A DNA stretch of 5,015 nucleotides from a bacterium (GTDB lineage: Bacteria > Margulisbacteria > Marinamargulisbacteria > SXXA01). Each line of letters starts with the position of its first letter. Position 1 is the first letter of the stretch. Shown piece after piece: positions 1 to 5,015 of the stretch. The notes beneath the pieces are model-generated. The model worked only from the letters and a program-made list of their open reading frames with translations, was not told the DNA's origin and ran no database searches. Made by a program: the position numbers and the translations under genes. Location: positions 1 through 5,015 of the forward strand of contig CANNCG010000055.1 in NCBI GenBank assembly GCA_947502965.1, in the 5' to 3' direction.

Positions 1-81
1 CTTTCTTTTGAAAAAGATGTTCTTGCGAGCGAATTCTTTTCTTACATTATCTATATGGATCGAACCAAATCCGATCTTTGA
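1..81 (+). CDS. Possible 3' end of a plus-strand gene cut by the window edge
   Basis: Plus-strand frame 1 is open from the first base for 26 codons and ends with TGA at 79-81. The C-terminal peptide reads roughly LSFEKDVLASEF, then FSYIIYMDRTKSDL. I do not recognise it. It would converge on dus, and a weak hairpin followed by four T (87-105) sits just after the stop, as expected for a gene end. The evidence is thin: the other two plus-strand frames are also open for long parts of this short stretch, so the region may be non-coding. Confidence 0.27.
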   Translation, partial: LSFEKDVLASEFFSYIIYMDRTKSDL

Positions 82-86
82 GATTG

Positions 87-105
87 CCTCTTGACAAGGG
101 GTTTT
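87..105 (+). terminator. Weak candidate terminator for a plus-strand gene
   Basis: CCTCTT (87-92) can pair with AAGGGG (96-101) around a three-base GAC loop. This makes a 6-pair stem with one G-U pair, followed by TTTT at 102-105. It lies six bases after the TGA of the possible plus-strand gene end at 79-81. The stem is short, so this is a suggestion only. The embedded TTGACA (91-96) resembles a -35 box, but no -10 box follows at proper spacing. Confidence 0.25.
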
Positions 106-125
106 GAGATGACCGTTTTTGCCTG

Positions 126-158
126 AAAAAAGGGGGGCTAGATAGTTACCCACTTTTT
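126..158 (-). terminator. Likely intrinsic terminator of the operon, right after dus
   Basis: Read on the minus strand, the bases from the dus stop codon onward run AAAAAG, T, GGG, an 11-base loop, CCCCCC and TTTTTT. GGG (151-149) pairs with CCC (137-135). After a small internal loop, G153 pairs with C132 and the five A (158-154) with the T run (131-127). An A tract, a G/C stem and a T tract is the form of a Rho-independent terminator, and it begins inside the dus stop codon. The GC core is only about four pairs, so efficiency is uncertain. The loop and C run belong to the repeat seen again at 4751-4780. Confidence 0.5.
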
Positions 159-159
159 A
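132..159 (-). repeat. Left copy of a 28-base repeat flanking the operon
   Basis: Read on the minus strand, this is TAAAAA, three variable bases (GTG), GGTAACTATCTAG, then six C. The plus strand at 4751-4780 carries the same series with ACA at the variable positions and an extra CG before the C run. That is 25 of 28 aligned bases identical plus one 2-base indel. The two copies therefore form an inverted pair around the five-gene operon. This copy overlaps the dus stop codon and the probable terminator. Confidence 0.6.
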
Positions 160-1128
160 AGCCGCGCCAAGCGCCTCATTCTGATCCATCGGACCTTGGA
201 CAATGATCTCTAAAGTCCGATCCACATCGGACAATGAGGCAACATGGCAAATATCGCTGCGTAATGCTTTGGCATTGTGAATGCCTTTTACATATTGCAA
301 AAAATGTTTTCGAAATTGGCGCATGCCATTGAGTTCCCCCCTTTCCTGTATCATCCACGCGGCATGTTGGCGAATGATCGGGGCTTTTGCTGCAAAATGA
401 AAGGGCTGCTCGGCTTCGGGTAAAAAGACCCACGGATTGCCAATGGCCGCTTGGCCAATCAAAAACCCATCCAGGTTTTGAACGCGTTGAAAGCCTTCCT
501 CTAGTCGGGTGATCCCGCCATTTCCGTAGACGGGAATACTCAGTGACTTTTTTAGGTCATAGACAGGGCCCCATACCGCAGGAACGCCATAGGGTTCTTG
601 ATAGGTACGGGCGTGAATGCAAATCATGTCGGCCCCTGCGTTTTCAGCACCCCGTCCAAACGCGATGAGGTCGCTGGCATCGGACCATCCCAACCGGGTT
701 TTGACGGATACGGGCAGCTGGGTCGCTTTTGCCACGGCCGATATGAGACGAAAGGCCAGGTCATGGTTACGCCGTAGGGCAATGCCATGTTCAGATTTGA
801 CTACTTTTTTGGCAGGGCAGCCCATGTTGAGGTCAATGCCTGCAAATCCAAGGTCTTCACAAAACCGTGCCGCACTTGCAAAAGACGCTTCGTTTTTGCC
901 AAATATTTGGGCGATGACAGGGGCTTCGATAGGATTGAAATGAAATTTCTCCAACAATTTGGGAGCCTTGTAGGTCAACCCATCCGCAGAGGTAAACTCG
1001 GTATAGGTGATAATCTGTGGCGCAACTGTTTTGCAAACCTGTCGAAAGGCACTGTCCGAATAGCCTTCCATCGGTGCAAGGCCCACGACATGGGCGGTGA
1101 ATGTCTTCCAAAATGATTTTCTAGACAC
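157..1128 (-). CDS. dus: tRNA-dihydrouridine synthase (Dus family)
   Basis: FMN-dependent enzyme that reduces specific uridines of tRNA to dihydrouridine, acting in the cytoplasm with NADPH. With the GTG start used here the protein has 323 residues, normal for DusB-type enzymes. Visible in order: LAPMEG strand 1 of the TIM barrel (about 17-22), NMGCPAKKV with the expected catalytic Cys104, VKTRLGW (K143, R145) and IHAR (H172, R174) for FMN/substrate contacts, YGNGGI (about 201-206), IGQAAIGNPW for phosphate binding (about 224-233), then the helical C-terminal domain with RKHFLQYVKGIHNAKALR. The phosphate loop has Gln where GRA is usual. Start choice: GTG at 1128 lies one base after the dxs stop and gives a short lead to SFWKTF and LAPMEG, which fits the family. 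An in-frame ATG at 1176 gives 339 residues, overlaps dxs by 47 bases and has a GAAGG eight bases upstream. Which tRNA position is modified cannot be read from the sequence. Confidence 0.9.
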   Translation of the reverse strand: MSRKSFWKTFTAHVVGLAPMEGYSDSAFRQVCKTVAPQIITYTEFTSADGLTYKAPKLLEKFHFNPIEAPVIAQIFGKNEASFASAARFCEDLGFAGIDLNMGCPAKKVVKSEHGIALRRNHDLAFRLISAVAKATQLPVSVKTRLGWSDASDLIAFGRGAENAGADMICIHARTYQEPYGVPAVWGPVYDLKKSLSIPVYGNGGITRLEEGFQRVQNLDGFLIGQAAIGNPWVFLPEAEQPFHFAAKAPIIRQHAAWMIQERGELNGMRQFRKHFLQYVKGIHNAKALRSDICHVASLSDVDRTLEIIVQGPMDQNEALGAA

Positions 1129-1129
1129 T

Positions 1130-3028
1130 TTAGGAAATAGGGATCTTTTCAGCGTGGTTAATATGAGACAAGACATCGAGGATGCCTTCTTTGGTGAGCT
1201 GGACACTTTTGCGAAGGGTTCCCAATTTCCCATGGTCAATAAATCGGTCTGGGATGGCCATGCTTTGCCAATGACACCCTGCATTGGGAAAACTGCTACG
1301 GATATGAGAGAACACGCCACCAATATGACACCCTTCTTCCACGATCACCACATGGGTACTTTTGGGTAAAAGTTGGCCTAGGAGTAGGGTGTCCAATGGT
1401 TTTACAAAACGCAAATTGACCACACACATGGTGATGTTTTTTGTTTGAGACAGTTCTTCTGCTGCTTCGTATGCCAGCCAAGACATGTTGCCAACGCCAA
1501 TAATCAAAATATCAAAGGTCTCTTTTTGGCCAAAAATGCCTAGTATTTCAGATTTTCCTAGATGAATGGGATTGCAGTTCTTGTTGTCTTGTTGGGGAAT
1601 AGCCTCTTTCGAATAACGCACCGATGTGGGGTGTGTTTGGGTCATGGCCCAACGCATCATGGCCCGCAGTTCGCTGCCGTCTTTTGGCGCCATGATGGAC
1701 AGATTGGGAATGGGTAACATGTAAGCATAGTCAAAAACCCCATGATGGGTAGGGCCATCTTCGCCCACCAGGCCAGATCGGTCCAAAGCGAACATCACCG
1801 GTAGACTTTGTAGGCAAACATCGTGCACCATTTGGTCATAGCCACGCTGTAAAAAGGTAGAATAAATAGCGAGTATGGGCTTTACACGGCCTCTGGCCAA
1901 GCCGGCGGCAAAGGTGACGGCATGTTCTTCAGCAATGCCAACATCAAAAAAACGGCTGGGAAATTGTTCTGCGTAGGCATTTAAGCCGCTGCCGCCTGTC
2001 ATGGCCGGGGTAATCACGACCATGTCGGGATGGTCATGGGCCAGATTGATGACTTCTTCGCCAAATACAGACGTGAAGGTCTTTAGTTTTGCGACTGGCG
2101 AGGTCCCTGTCTTTTGAGGAGAGACGCCGTGGAAATTGACGGGATCTGCCTCTGCTGCGGATAAGCCTTTGCCTTTTTTTGTAATAATATGAACCAAAAT
2201 AGGCCCTGGAAATGTTTTGGCATAGCGCAATGCGGTCATGAGCATCGGCAAATCATGACCATCAATAGGTCCAAGGTATTTGAATCCAAACTCTTCAAAA
2301 ATAACGCCTACTTTTTCGTCTAGAATGAGGTCTCGCATATGATCAACCGTTTTTTCGATACGTTTGAAAAGAGATTCCCCAATATGGGGGATTTTGCTGA
2401 CTACTTGTTCCAGCCTCTGTTTGGCTTTGTCATAGAGAGGACTGGTGCGTATCTGTGTCATGGTGTCCGCCATACGTCCAACGGGATGGGAAATGGACAT
2501 GTCATTGTCATTGAGTACACAAATGAAATTGGCATCTAGAATATGGGTATTGTTGAGGGCCTCAAAGGCCATTCCGCCAGAGAGGGTGGCGTCTCCGATG
2601 ACGGCGACAACGTTGTAGGCTTCTTTCAATACTTCGCGCGCGTGTGCAATGCCCAAGGAAGCAGACAGTGCGGTAGAGGCATGTCCAGCCCCAAAGGCAT
2701 CATGGTCGGATTCGTCTATTTTGGCGAACCCAGAGAGACCGCCATCCTGACGAATGGTAAACATCTCGCCCAGCCGGCCGGTGAGCATTTTGTGGACATA
2801 GGTTTGATGTGAGGTGTCAAAGAGAAACCGGTCTTTTGGGCTTTCAAATACGGTATGCAAGGCCATAGTAAGTTCAACAACCCCTAAGTTAGAAGCCAAA
2901 TGCCCACCACAAGCATGACCTATTTGTATGAGGCGTTCACGAATTTCTTCAGCCAAAAGCTGCATGTCCACAATGGACAGTTGTTTCAAAGACTCCGGAA
3001 AAGAAAGGTGATCCAATAGTTGTGTCAT
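1130..3028 (-). CDS. dxs: 1-deoxy-D-xylulose-5-phosphate synthase
   Basis: Thiamine diphosphate enzyme condensing pyruvate and glyceraldehyde 3-phosphate to DXP, the first and usually flux-controlling step of the MEP isoprenoid pathway; DXP also feeds thiamine and pyridoxal synthesis. 632 residues, normal for the family. Seen: GGHLAS with His43 (E. coli His49 equivalent), SHQTYVHK (74-80), GHAST (115-119), the ThDP/Mg motif from GD145-146 to NDNDMSIS (173-180), GPIDGHD (253-259), GIAEEHAVT with Glu367 (E. coli Glu370 equivalent), STFLQRGYDQ (390-399), DGPTHHG (424-430) and PDRFIDHG (593-600). The ThDP motif reads GDA instead of the usual GDG. Start: ATG at 3028 overlaps the preceding stop as TAATG and has AGGTGG about seven bases upstream; an ATG at 3046 would add six residues and put that ribosome site inside the gene. 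Follows the DUF212 gene; translation is probably coupled. Confidence 0.97.
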   Translation of the reverse strand: MTQLLDHLSFPESLKQLSIVDMQLLAEEIRERLIQIGHACGGHLASNLGVVELTMALHTVFESPKDRFLFDTSHQTYVHKMLTGRLGEMFTIRQDGGLSGFAKIDESDHDAFGAGHASTALSASLGIAHAREVLKEAYNVVAVIGDATLSGGMAFEALNNTHILDANFICVLNDNDMSISHPVGRMADTMTQIRTSPLYDKAKQRLEQVVSKIPHIGESLFKRIEKTVDHMRDLILDEKVGVIFEEFGFKYLGPIDGHDLPMLMTALRYAKTFPGPILVHIITKKGKGLSAAEADPVNFHGVSPQKTGTSPVAKLKTFTSVFGEEVINLAHDHPDMVVITPAMTGGSGLNAYAEQFPSRFFDVGIAEEHAVTFAAGLARGRVKPILAIYSTFLQRGYDQMVHDVCLQSLPVMFALDRSGLVGEDGPTHHGVFDYAYMLPIPNLSIMAPKDGSELRAMMRWAMTQTHPTSVRYSKEAIPQQDNKNCNPIHLGKSEILGIFGQKETFDILIIGVGNMSWLAYEAAEELSQTKNITMCVVNLRFVKPLDTLLLGQLLPKSTHVVIVEEGCHIGGVFSHIRSSFPNAGCHWQSMAIPDRFIDHGKLGTLRKSVQLTKEGILDVLSHINHAEKIPIS

Positions 3029-3477
3029 TAAAAGCCCACCTGGCAAAGGATAAGAACGCTTCCAATTCCGATTAAAATTCCAATAAAAATTTCAAAAGGG
3101 GTATGTCCCAAGGACTCGGTCAATTCTTCATGCTGCTCATTGTCAACTGTTTTGAGGATATGATTGAGCACAGTGGCATGCTTTCCTGCGGCATAACGCA
3201 CGCCTGCGGCATCGTATAAAATAACAAGTGAAAATACCATACAGATAGAAAAGGGCATCGATAAAAAACCATATTGGACACCAATCGCCATCGATAGGCC
3301 TGTGACCAATGAGGCATGGGAAGAGGGCATTCCGCCAGGGGCCATGAGCCTTCGCCAAATAAGGCGTTTGTGTTTGCGTAATTGGTCTAGCACTTTGATG
3401 CCTTGGGCCAAAAGCATACCCAGAAGGCCTGCAATAAGCGGGAATCCTGGTAATAATAGGGGGATATCTACAGTCAT
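3028..3477 (-). CDS. Divergent PAP2 family membrane protein (DUF212, YuiD-like)
   Basis: 149-residue integral membrane protein of the DUF212 / 'acid phosphatase, vanadium-haloperoxidase-related' family, near the size of Bacillus YuiD. Signatures: APGGMPSSHAS (46-56), YDAAGVR (88-94) and GHTPFE (124-129), interleaved with hydrophobic segments at about 9-29, 57-87 (possibly two passes) and 127-147. GGMPSSH and the later conserved His resemble the SxxxH-type motifs of PAP2 phosphatases, but the family's activity is not, to my knowledge, firmly established. It starts with ATGA overlapping the ispA stop, preceded by a purine-rich GAGAAG, and its own stop overlaps the dxs start. Being locked between a prenyl diphosphate synthase and Dxs suggests action on a polyprenyl or farnesyl (di)phosphate at the membrane. 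That role is inferred from context only. Confidence 0.9.
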   Translation of the reverse strand: MTVDIPLLLPGFPLIAGLLGMLLAQGIKVLDQLRKHKRLIWRRLMAPGGMPSSHASLVTGLSMAIGVQYGFLSMPFSICMVFSLVILYDAAGVRYAAGKHATVLNHILKTVDNEQHEELTESLGHTPFEIFIGILIGIGSVLILCQVGF

Positions 3478-4406
3478 GTGCTTCTCTTTGCCAGGTAGGC
3501 TATCATATCGCGTAGTAGGTCAGAAGGTCTGCCTTCAAAATGGCGTAACAGATCATGAGACAATTCGGATTGGGATTCTATCTTTTTTTGTGTTTCGGTC
3601 ATGCCGTAGACAGAGATATAGGTTATTTTCTGTGATTGACTGTCTTTCTTGACGGCCTTGCCTACGGTTTCATAATCGCCAATTTCATCGAGTAGATCAT
3701 CGACCATTTGAAAGAGGAGGCCCATGGCGTCCCCCAAAGCGGACAGTTGCGTCATCGTGGCCTGGTCTGCAGCGGTTAAAATGCCAGGCAATGTAAAGCA
3801 CGCCCGAATAAGCGCGCCTGTTTTGAGTGAATGAATGTGGCGCAAATGGTCAGCCCCCAAAGCCTTCCCTTCGCTGCTAAGATCCAGCATTTGCCCGCCA
3901 GCCATGCCATTGATACCGCAGGCCTCGGCAAAGGTGGCTATCGCGGACAAACAGCGGTCTGCGGGGAAGTCCAAGGGCAATTGCTTGGCCAATAGTTCAA
4001 ATGCAAAGGTATTTAAGGTGTCTCCGGCAAGAATTGCGGTAGCCTCACCAAAGGCGATATGGCAAGTCGGTAGTCCACGTCTGATGGCATCGTTGTCCAT
4101 GGCTGGCAGGTCGTCATGGATGAGAGAGTAGGCATGAATCATTTCGATAGCTGCGGCCATAGGGATGATCTTGATTGGCGATGCATCCAAGAGAAGATAG
4201 GCCAAAAGGGTGAGAATAGGGCGAATGCGTTTCCCCCCGGCACGAACCGAATGAACCATGCTTTCCGTCAGGGTTTGGCGGTCATCGTTGCAGGGGAACA
4301 CAAGGTACTCCAAAATATACTGATCAATGGCGATGCGAACATCATTCGAAAAGGTCTCGAGATCCTGTAGCCGAAGTGGCGCGTTTCTGAATGTGGCGGA
4401 TGTCAT
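3474..4406 (-). CDS. ispA: Farnesyl diphosphate synthase-type polyprenyl synthetase
   Basis: Head-to-tail prenyltransferase that adds IPP to DMAPP/GPP to make farnesyl (possibly geranylgeranyl) diphosphate, precursor of undecaprenyl phosphate, quinone tails and other terpenoids. 310 residues, close to E. coli IspA. Seen: AGGKRIRP (56-63) for IPP binding; first Asp-rich motif DDLPAMD (98-104) with the two-residue insertion of bacterial FPP synthases; HAYSLIHDD before it, with Tyr93-Ser94 at the chain-length positions; RRGLPTCH (109-116); LAGDTLNT (126-133); KTG (195-197); FQMVDDLLDEIGD (232-244), the second Asp-rich motif; and GK...KKD...K.TY (249-263). The stretch from HAYS to LAGD closely follows E. 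coli IspA, so C15 product is the likeliest call. The start ATGA overlaps the xseB stop by four bases and has no clear ribosome site of its own, which suggests coupling. Confidence 0.95.
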   Translation of the reverse strand: MTSATFRNAPLRLQDLETFSNDVRIAIDQYILEYLVFPCNDDRQTLTESMVHSVRAGGKRIRPILTLLAYLLLDASPIKIIPMAAAIEMIHAYSLIHDDLPAMDNDAIRRGLPTCHIAFGEATAILAGDTLNTFAFELLAKQLPLDFPADRCLSAIATFAEACGINGMAGGQMLDLSSEGKALGADHLRHIHSLKTGALIRACFTLPGILTAADQATMTQLSALGDAMGLLFQMVDDLLDEIGDYETVGKAVKKDSQSQKITYISVYGMTETQKKIESQSELSHDLLRHFEGRPSDLLRDMIAYLAKRST

Positions 4407-4594
4407 GAGGACATGCTAACTCTGTGGGTGTCTATTTCGAGTTTCGCTTCTGCCAGTCGGGACAAAACCCCGTTGGCTTTTTGTACAGCCTTGCGGTAGG
4501 ACTTGAGACTATCATCGATTGATTTCGCATCTTGTAACGTTTCTAGAAGCGCTTCTAGTTCCTGAATTTCTTTTTCTAGGGGTGCTTTGCTCAT
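4403..4594 (-). CDS. xseB: Exodeoxyribonuclease VII small subunit
   Basis: Small helical subunit of exonuclease VII, several copies of which bind one XseA; the complex degrades single-stranded DNA. Predicted 63 residues, at the short end of the family's usual 60-85. The pattern LEKEIQELEALLETLQDAK, then SIDDSLKSYRKAVQKANGV and LSRLAEAKLEI, is the XseB helical hairpin: a first amphipathic helix (about 6-23), the '(L)xxSLxxY' turn (about 25-33) and a second helix ending in AE/AK-LEI (about 34-54). It has the acidic and Leu spacing expected of the family. Start: ATG at 4594 gives the normal N-terminus but has no clear ribosome site. The frame stays open to an ATG at 4729, adding 45 residues unlike XseB. 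Its stop overlaps the ispA start. xseA is not in the window. Confidence 0.85.
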   Translation of the reverse strand: MSKAPLEKEIQELEALLETLQDAKSIDDSLKSYRKAVQKANGVLSRLAEAKLEIDTHRVSMSS

Positions 4595-4750
4595 GGCAGT
4601 TGAATGTACTGGTTTTGAGGTGCGATTGTCTAGTGGCGCTGTAATGCCACTGCCTACCTCTGGGGTGGGCAACCCGAAAAATGTAGTTGAAAAGATAAGA
4701 TAAAAAGAAGTTGCCTCCAAATTGAGCATAAAATTGATGAAATGAAGTGG

Positions 4751-4780
4751 TAAAAAACAGGTAACTATCTAGCGCCCCCC
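4751..4780 (+). repeat. Right copy of the 28-base repeat, inverted relative to the left copy
   Basis: TAAAAA (4751-4756), ACA, GGTAACTATCTAG (4760-4772), CG, then a run of seven C of which six align. It matches the minus strand of 132-159 apart from three adjacent substitutions and the CG insertion. Here the T tract that makes the left copy terminator-like is absent, and the C run instead enters the hairpin at 4771-4795. The copies face opposite directions on either side of the operon. Confidence 0.6.
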
Positions 4781-4795
4781 CTCAAAGAGGGCGCT
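4771..4795. repeat. GC-rich hairpin abutting the right repeat copy
   Basis: AGCGCCC (4771-4777) is perfectly complementary to GGGCGCT (4789-4795), with CCCCTCAAAGA between. An alternative fold pairs CCCTC with GAGGG over an AAA loop and leaves four C bulged. No T tract follows on either strand, so it is not an ordinary intrinsic terminator. Confidence 0.6.
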
Positions 4796-4824
4796 GTCGC
4801 AAAACAAAGTAAAAAACGTGCAGG

Positions 4825-4850
4825 ATCTGATTTTCTTGTAAAAATCCGAT
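4825..4850. repeat. AT-rich imperfect hairpin
   Basis: ATC (4825-4827) pairs with GAT (4848-4850), and GATTTT (4829-4834) with AAAATC (4841-4846), with one mismatch between them and a six-base loop CTTGTA. The right arm overlaps a short tandem repetition: AAAAATCCGAT (to 4850), then AAAAATCGAT (4851-4860), then AAAAG. Confidence 0.45.
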
Positions 4851-4877
4851 AAAAATCGATAAAAGAAGCGTTTTGTG

Positions 4878-4920
4878 GCCTATTTGGCGTAAAATCCAGT
4901 GGATTTTACGCCAAATAGGC
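4878..4920. repeat. Perfect 43-base palindrome (21-base arms, one central base)
   Basis: Positions 4878-4898 are exactly complementary to 4900-4920, with only G4899 unpaired; complementarity stops sharply outside at both ends. Each arm contains TTGGCGTAAAATCC or its complement. Neither strand has a T tract after it, so a terminator role is possible but not typical. The length and perfection are well beyond the other hairpins here. Confidence 0.9.
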
Positions 4921-4943
4921 GCAGGTCGCCCTTTGGTGCGCTA

Positions 4944-4963
4944 TGCCCCACTCAGATTGGGCA
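4944..4963. repeat. Short hairpin near the right edge
   Basis: TGCCC (4944-4948) pairs with GGGCA (4959-4963) around a ten-base loop. CGC (4939-4941) and GCG (4967-4969) could extend it after small internal bulges. A second overlapping option pairs GCGCA (4919-4923) with TGCGC (4937-4941), which would compete with the end of the large palindrome. Confidence 0.35.
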
Positions 4964-5015
4964 ATGGCGTTATCACAACCACTCTTTTGAGATTCCAAAC
5001 AATGGCATCCATAAA

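Larger units (their letters stand above)
4595..5015. other. Gene-poor upstream region with many inverted repeats
   Basis: No convincing gene lies here. 4595-4729 is probably the xseB leader: an open frame without recognisable protein, with a 6-pair hairpin (AGTGGC 4632-4637 with GCCACT 4646-4651). A GGAGG on the minus strand (about 4714-4718) has no start codon at working distance. The minus strand must carry the operon promoter, but I find no good -35/-10 pair; TTTACC (about 4745-4750) with an A/T-rich stretch downstream is the best and is poor. 4751-4963 holds the repeat and hairpins listed separately. At the right edge a minus-strand frame is open from 5015 to TAG at 4943-4941 (about 24 codons, VVVITPLPNLSGA at its end). 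It may be the tail of another gene or chance. Confidence 0.6.

Noticed and set aside
91..120. TTGACA at 91-96 as a plus-strand promoter -35 box
   Set aside because: No TATAAT-like box at 16-18 bases downstream, and it would drive antisense transcription into dus; more likely part of a hairpin.
132..159. Repeat copies as integron attC-type or other integrase sites because of GTTACC/GGTAAC cores
   Set aside because: The cores do not fit the RYYYAAC / GTTRRRY pattern of attC sites, no integrase gene is present, and a five-gene housekeeping operon is not a typical cassette.
857..1111. Long alternative-frame open stretches inside dus, dxs, ispA and the DUF212 gene on both strands
   Set aside because: They lie wholly within well-supported genes, have no recognisable motifs, and read as out-of-frame shadows.
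3028..3046. ATG at 3046 as the dxs start
   Set aside because: It would overlap the DUF212 gene by 19 bases and place the AGGTGG ribosome site inside dxs; ATG 3028 with TAATG and that site is better.
132..4780. Operon as a transposon with terminal inverted repeats
   Set aside because: There is no transposase, no target duplication visible next to the repeats, and the cargo is essential housekeeping genes in a familiar order. Kept only as one option in the repeat finding.
4943..4990. 15-codon plus-strand open frame beginning MPHSDWAM
   Set aside because: Too short, no ribosome site, and its start lies in a hairpin arm.
4907..5014. Minus-strand open frame running from the right edge into the palindrome (ending ...NAIAQSEWGIAHQ...)
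   Set aside because: It is short, has no start in view, ends with a stop inside the palindrome, and competes with another open minus-strand frame over the same bases; no family recognised.

Overview
The window is a compact five-gene cluster, all on the minus strand, transcribed from right to left: xseB (exonuclease VII small subunit), ispA (farnesyl diphosphate synthase type), a DUF212/YuiD-like 'divergent PAP2' membrane protein, dxs (1-deoxy-D-xylulose-5-phosphate synthase) and a dus-family tRNA-dihydrouridine synthase. The first three junctions are tight overlaps (ATGA, ATGA, TAATG), and the dus start is either 1 base after the dxs stop or inside the dxs 3' end. One polycistronic message with coupled translation is therefore likely.

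Organism: a bacterium using the MEP isoprenoid route and the standard code, with moderate base composition and dense packing. The xseB-ispA-dxs order is known from Proteobacteria and Bacillus-type Firmicutes. A DUF212 gene beside a prenyl diphosphate synthase is a pairing I associate with cyanobacteria. The Dus N-terminus (a Phe-Trp pair shortly before LAPMEG) looks to me like Dus proteins of uncultivated candidate phyla. I cannot place the organism; a lineage near the cyanobacteria or a candidate phylum is only a guess.

Layout: 1-81 may be the 3' end of a plus-strand gene converging on dus, followed by a weak hairpin plus T run (87-105). 126-158 is a likely terminator for the operon, embedded in a 28-base repeat. 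157-4594 is the operon. 4595-5015 holds no convincing gene but is rich in structure: the operon leader, a second copy of the 28-base repeat in opposite orientation (4751-4780), a GC-rich hairpin (4771-4795), an AT-rich hairpin (4825-4850), a perfect 43-base palindrome (4878-4920) and a small hairpin (4944-4963).

Function: Dxs makes DXP, the entry metabolite of the MEP pathway that yields IPP and DMAPP. IspA condenses these to farnesyl (or geranylgeranyl) diphosphate. The DUF212 membrane protein, encoded exactly between the two, is a candidate for acting on a prenyl (di)phosphate, but that is inference. XseB and Dus are nucleic-acid housekeeping proteins. I see no defence, secretion, CRISPR or phage system. 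The coding part is mostly ordinary; the best leads are the inverted repeats bracketing the operon, the long perfect palindrome and the placement of the DUF212 gene.
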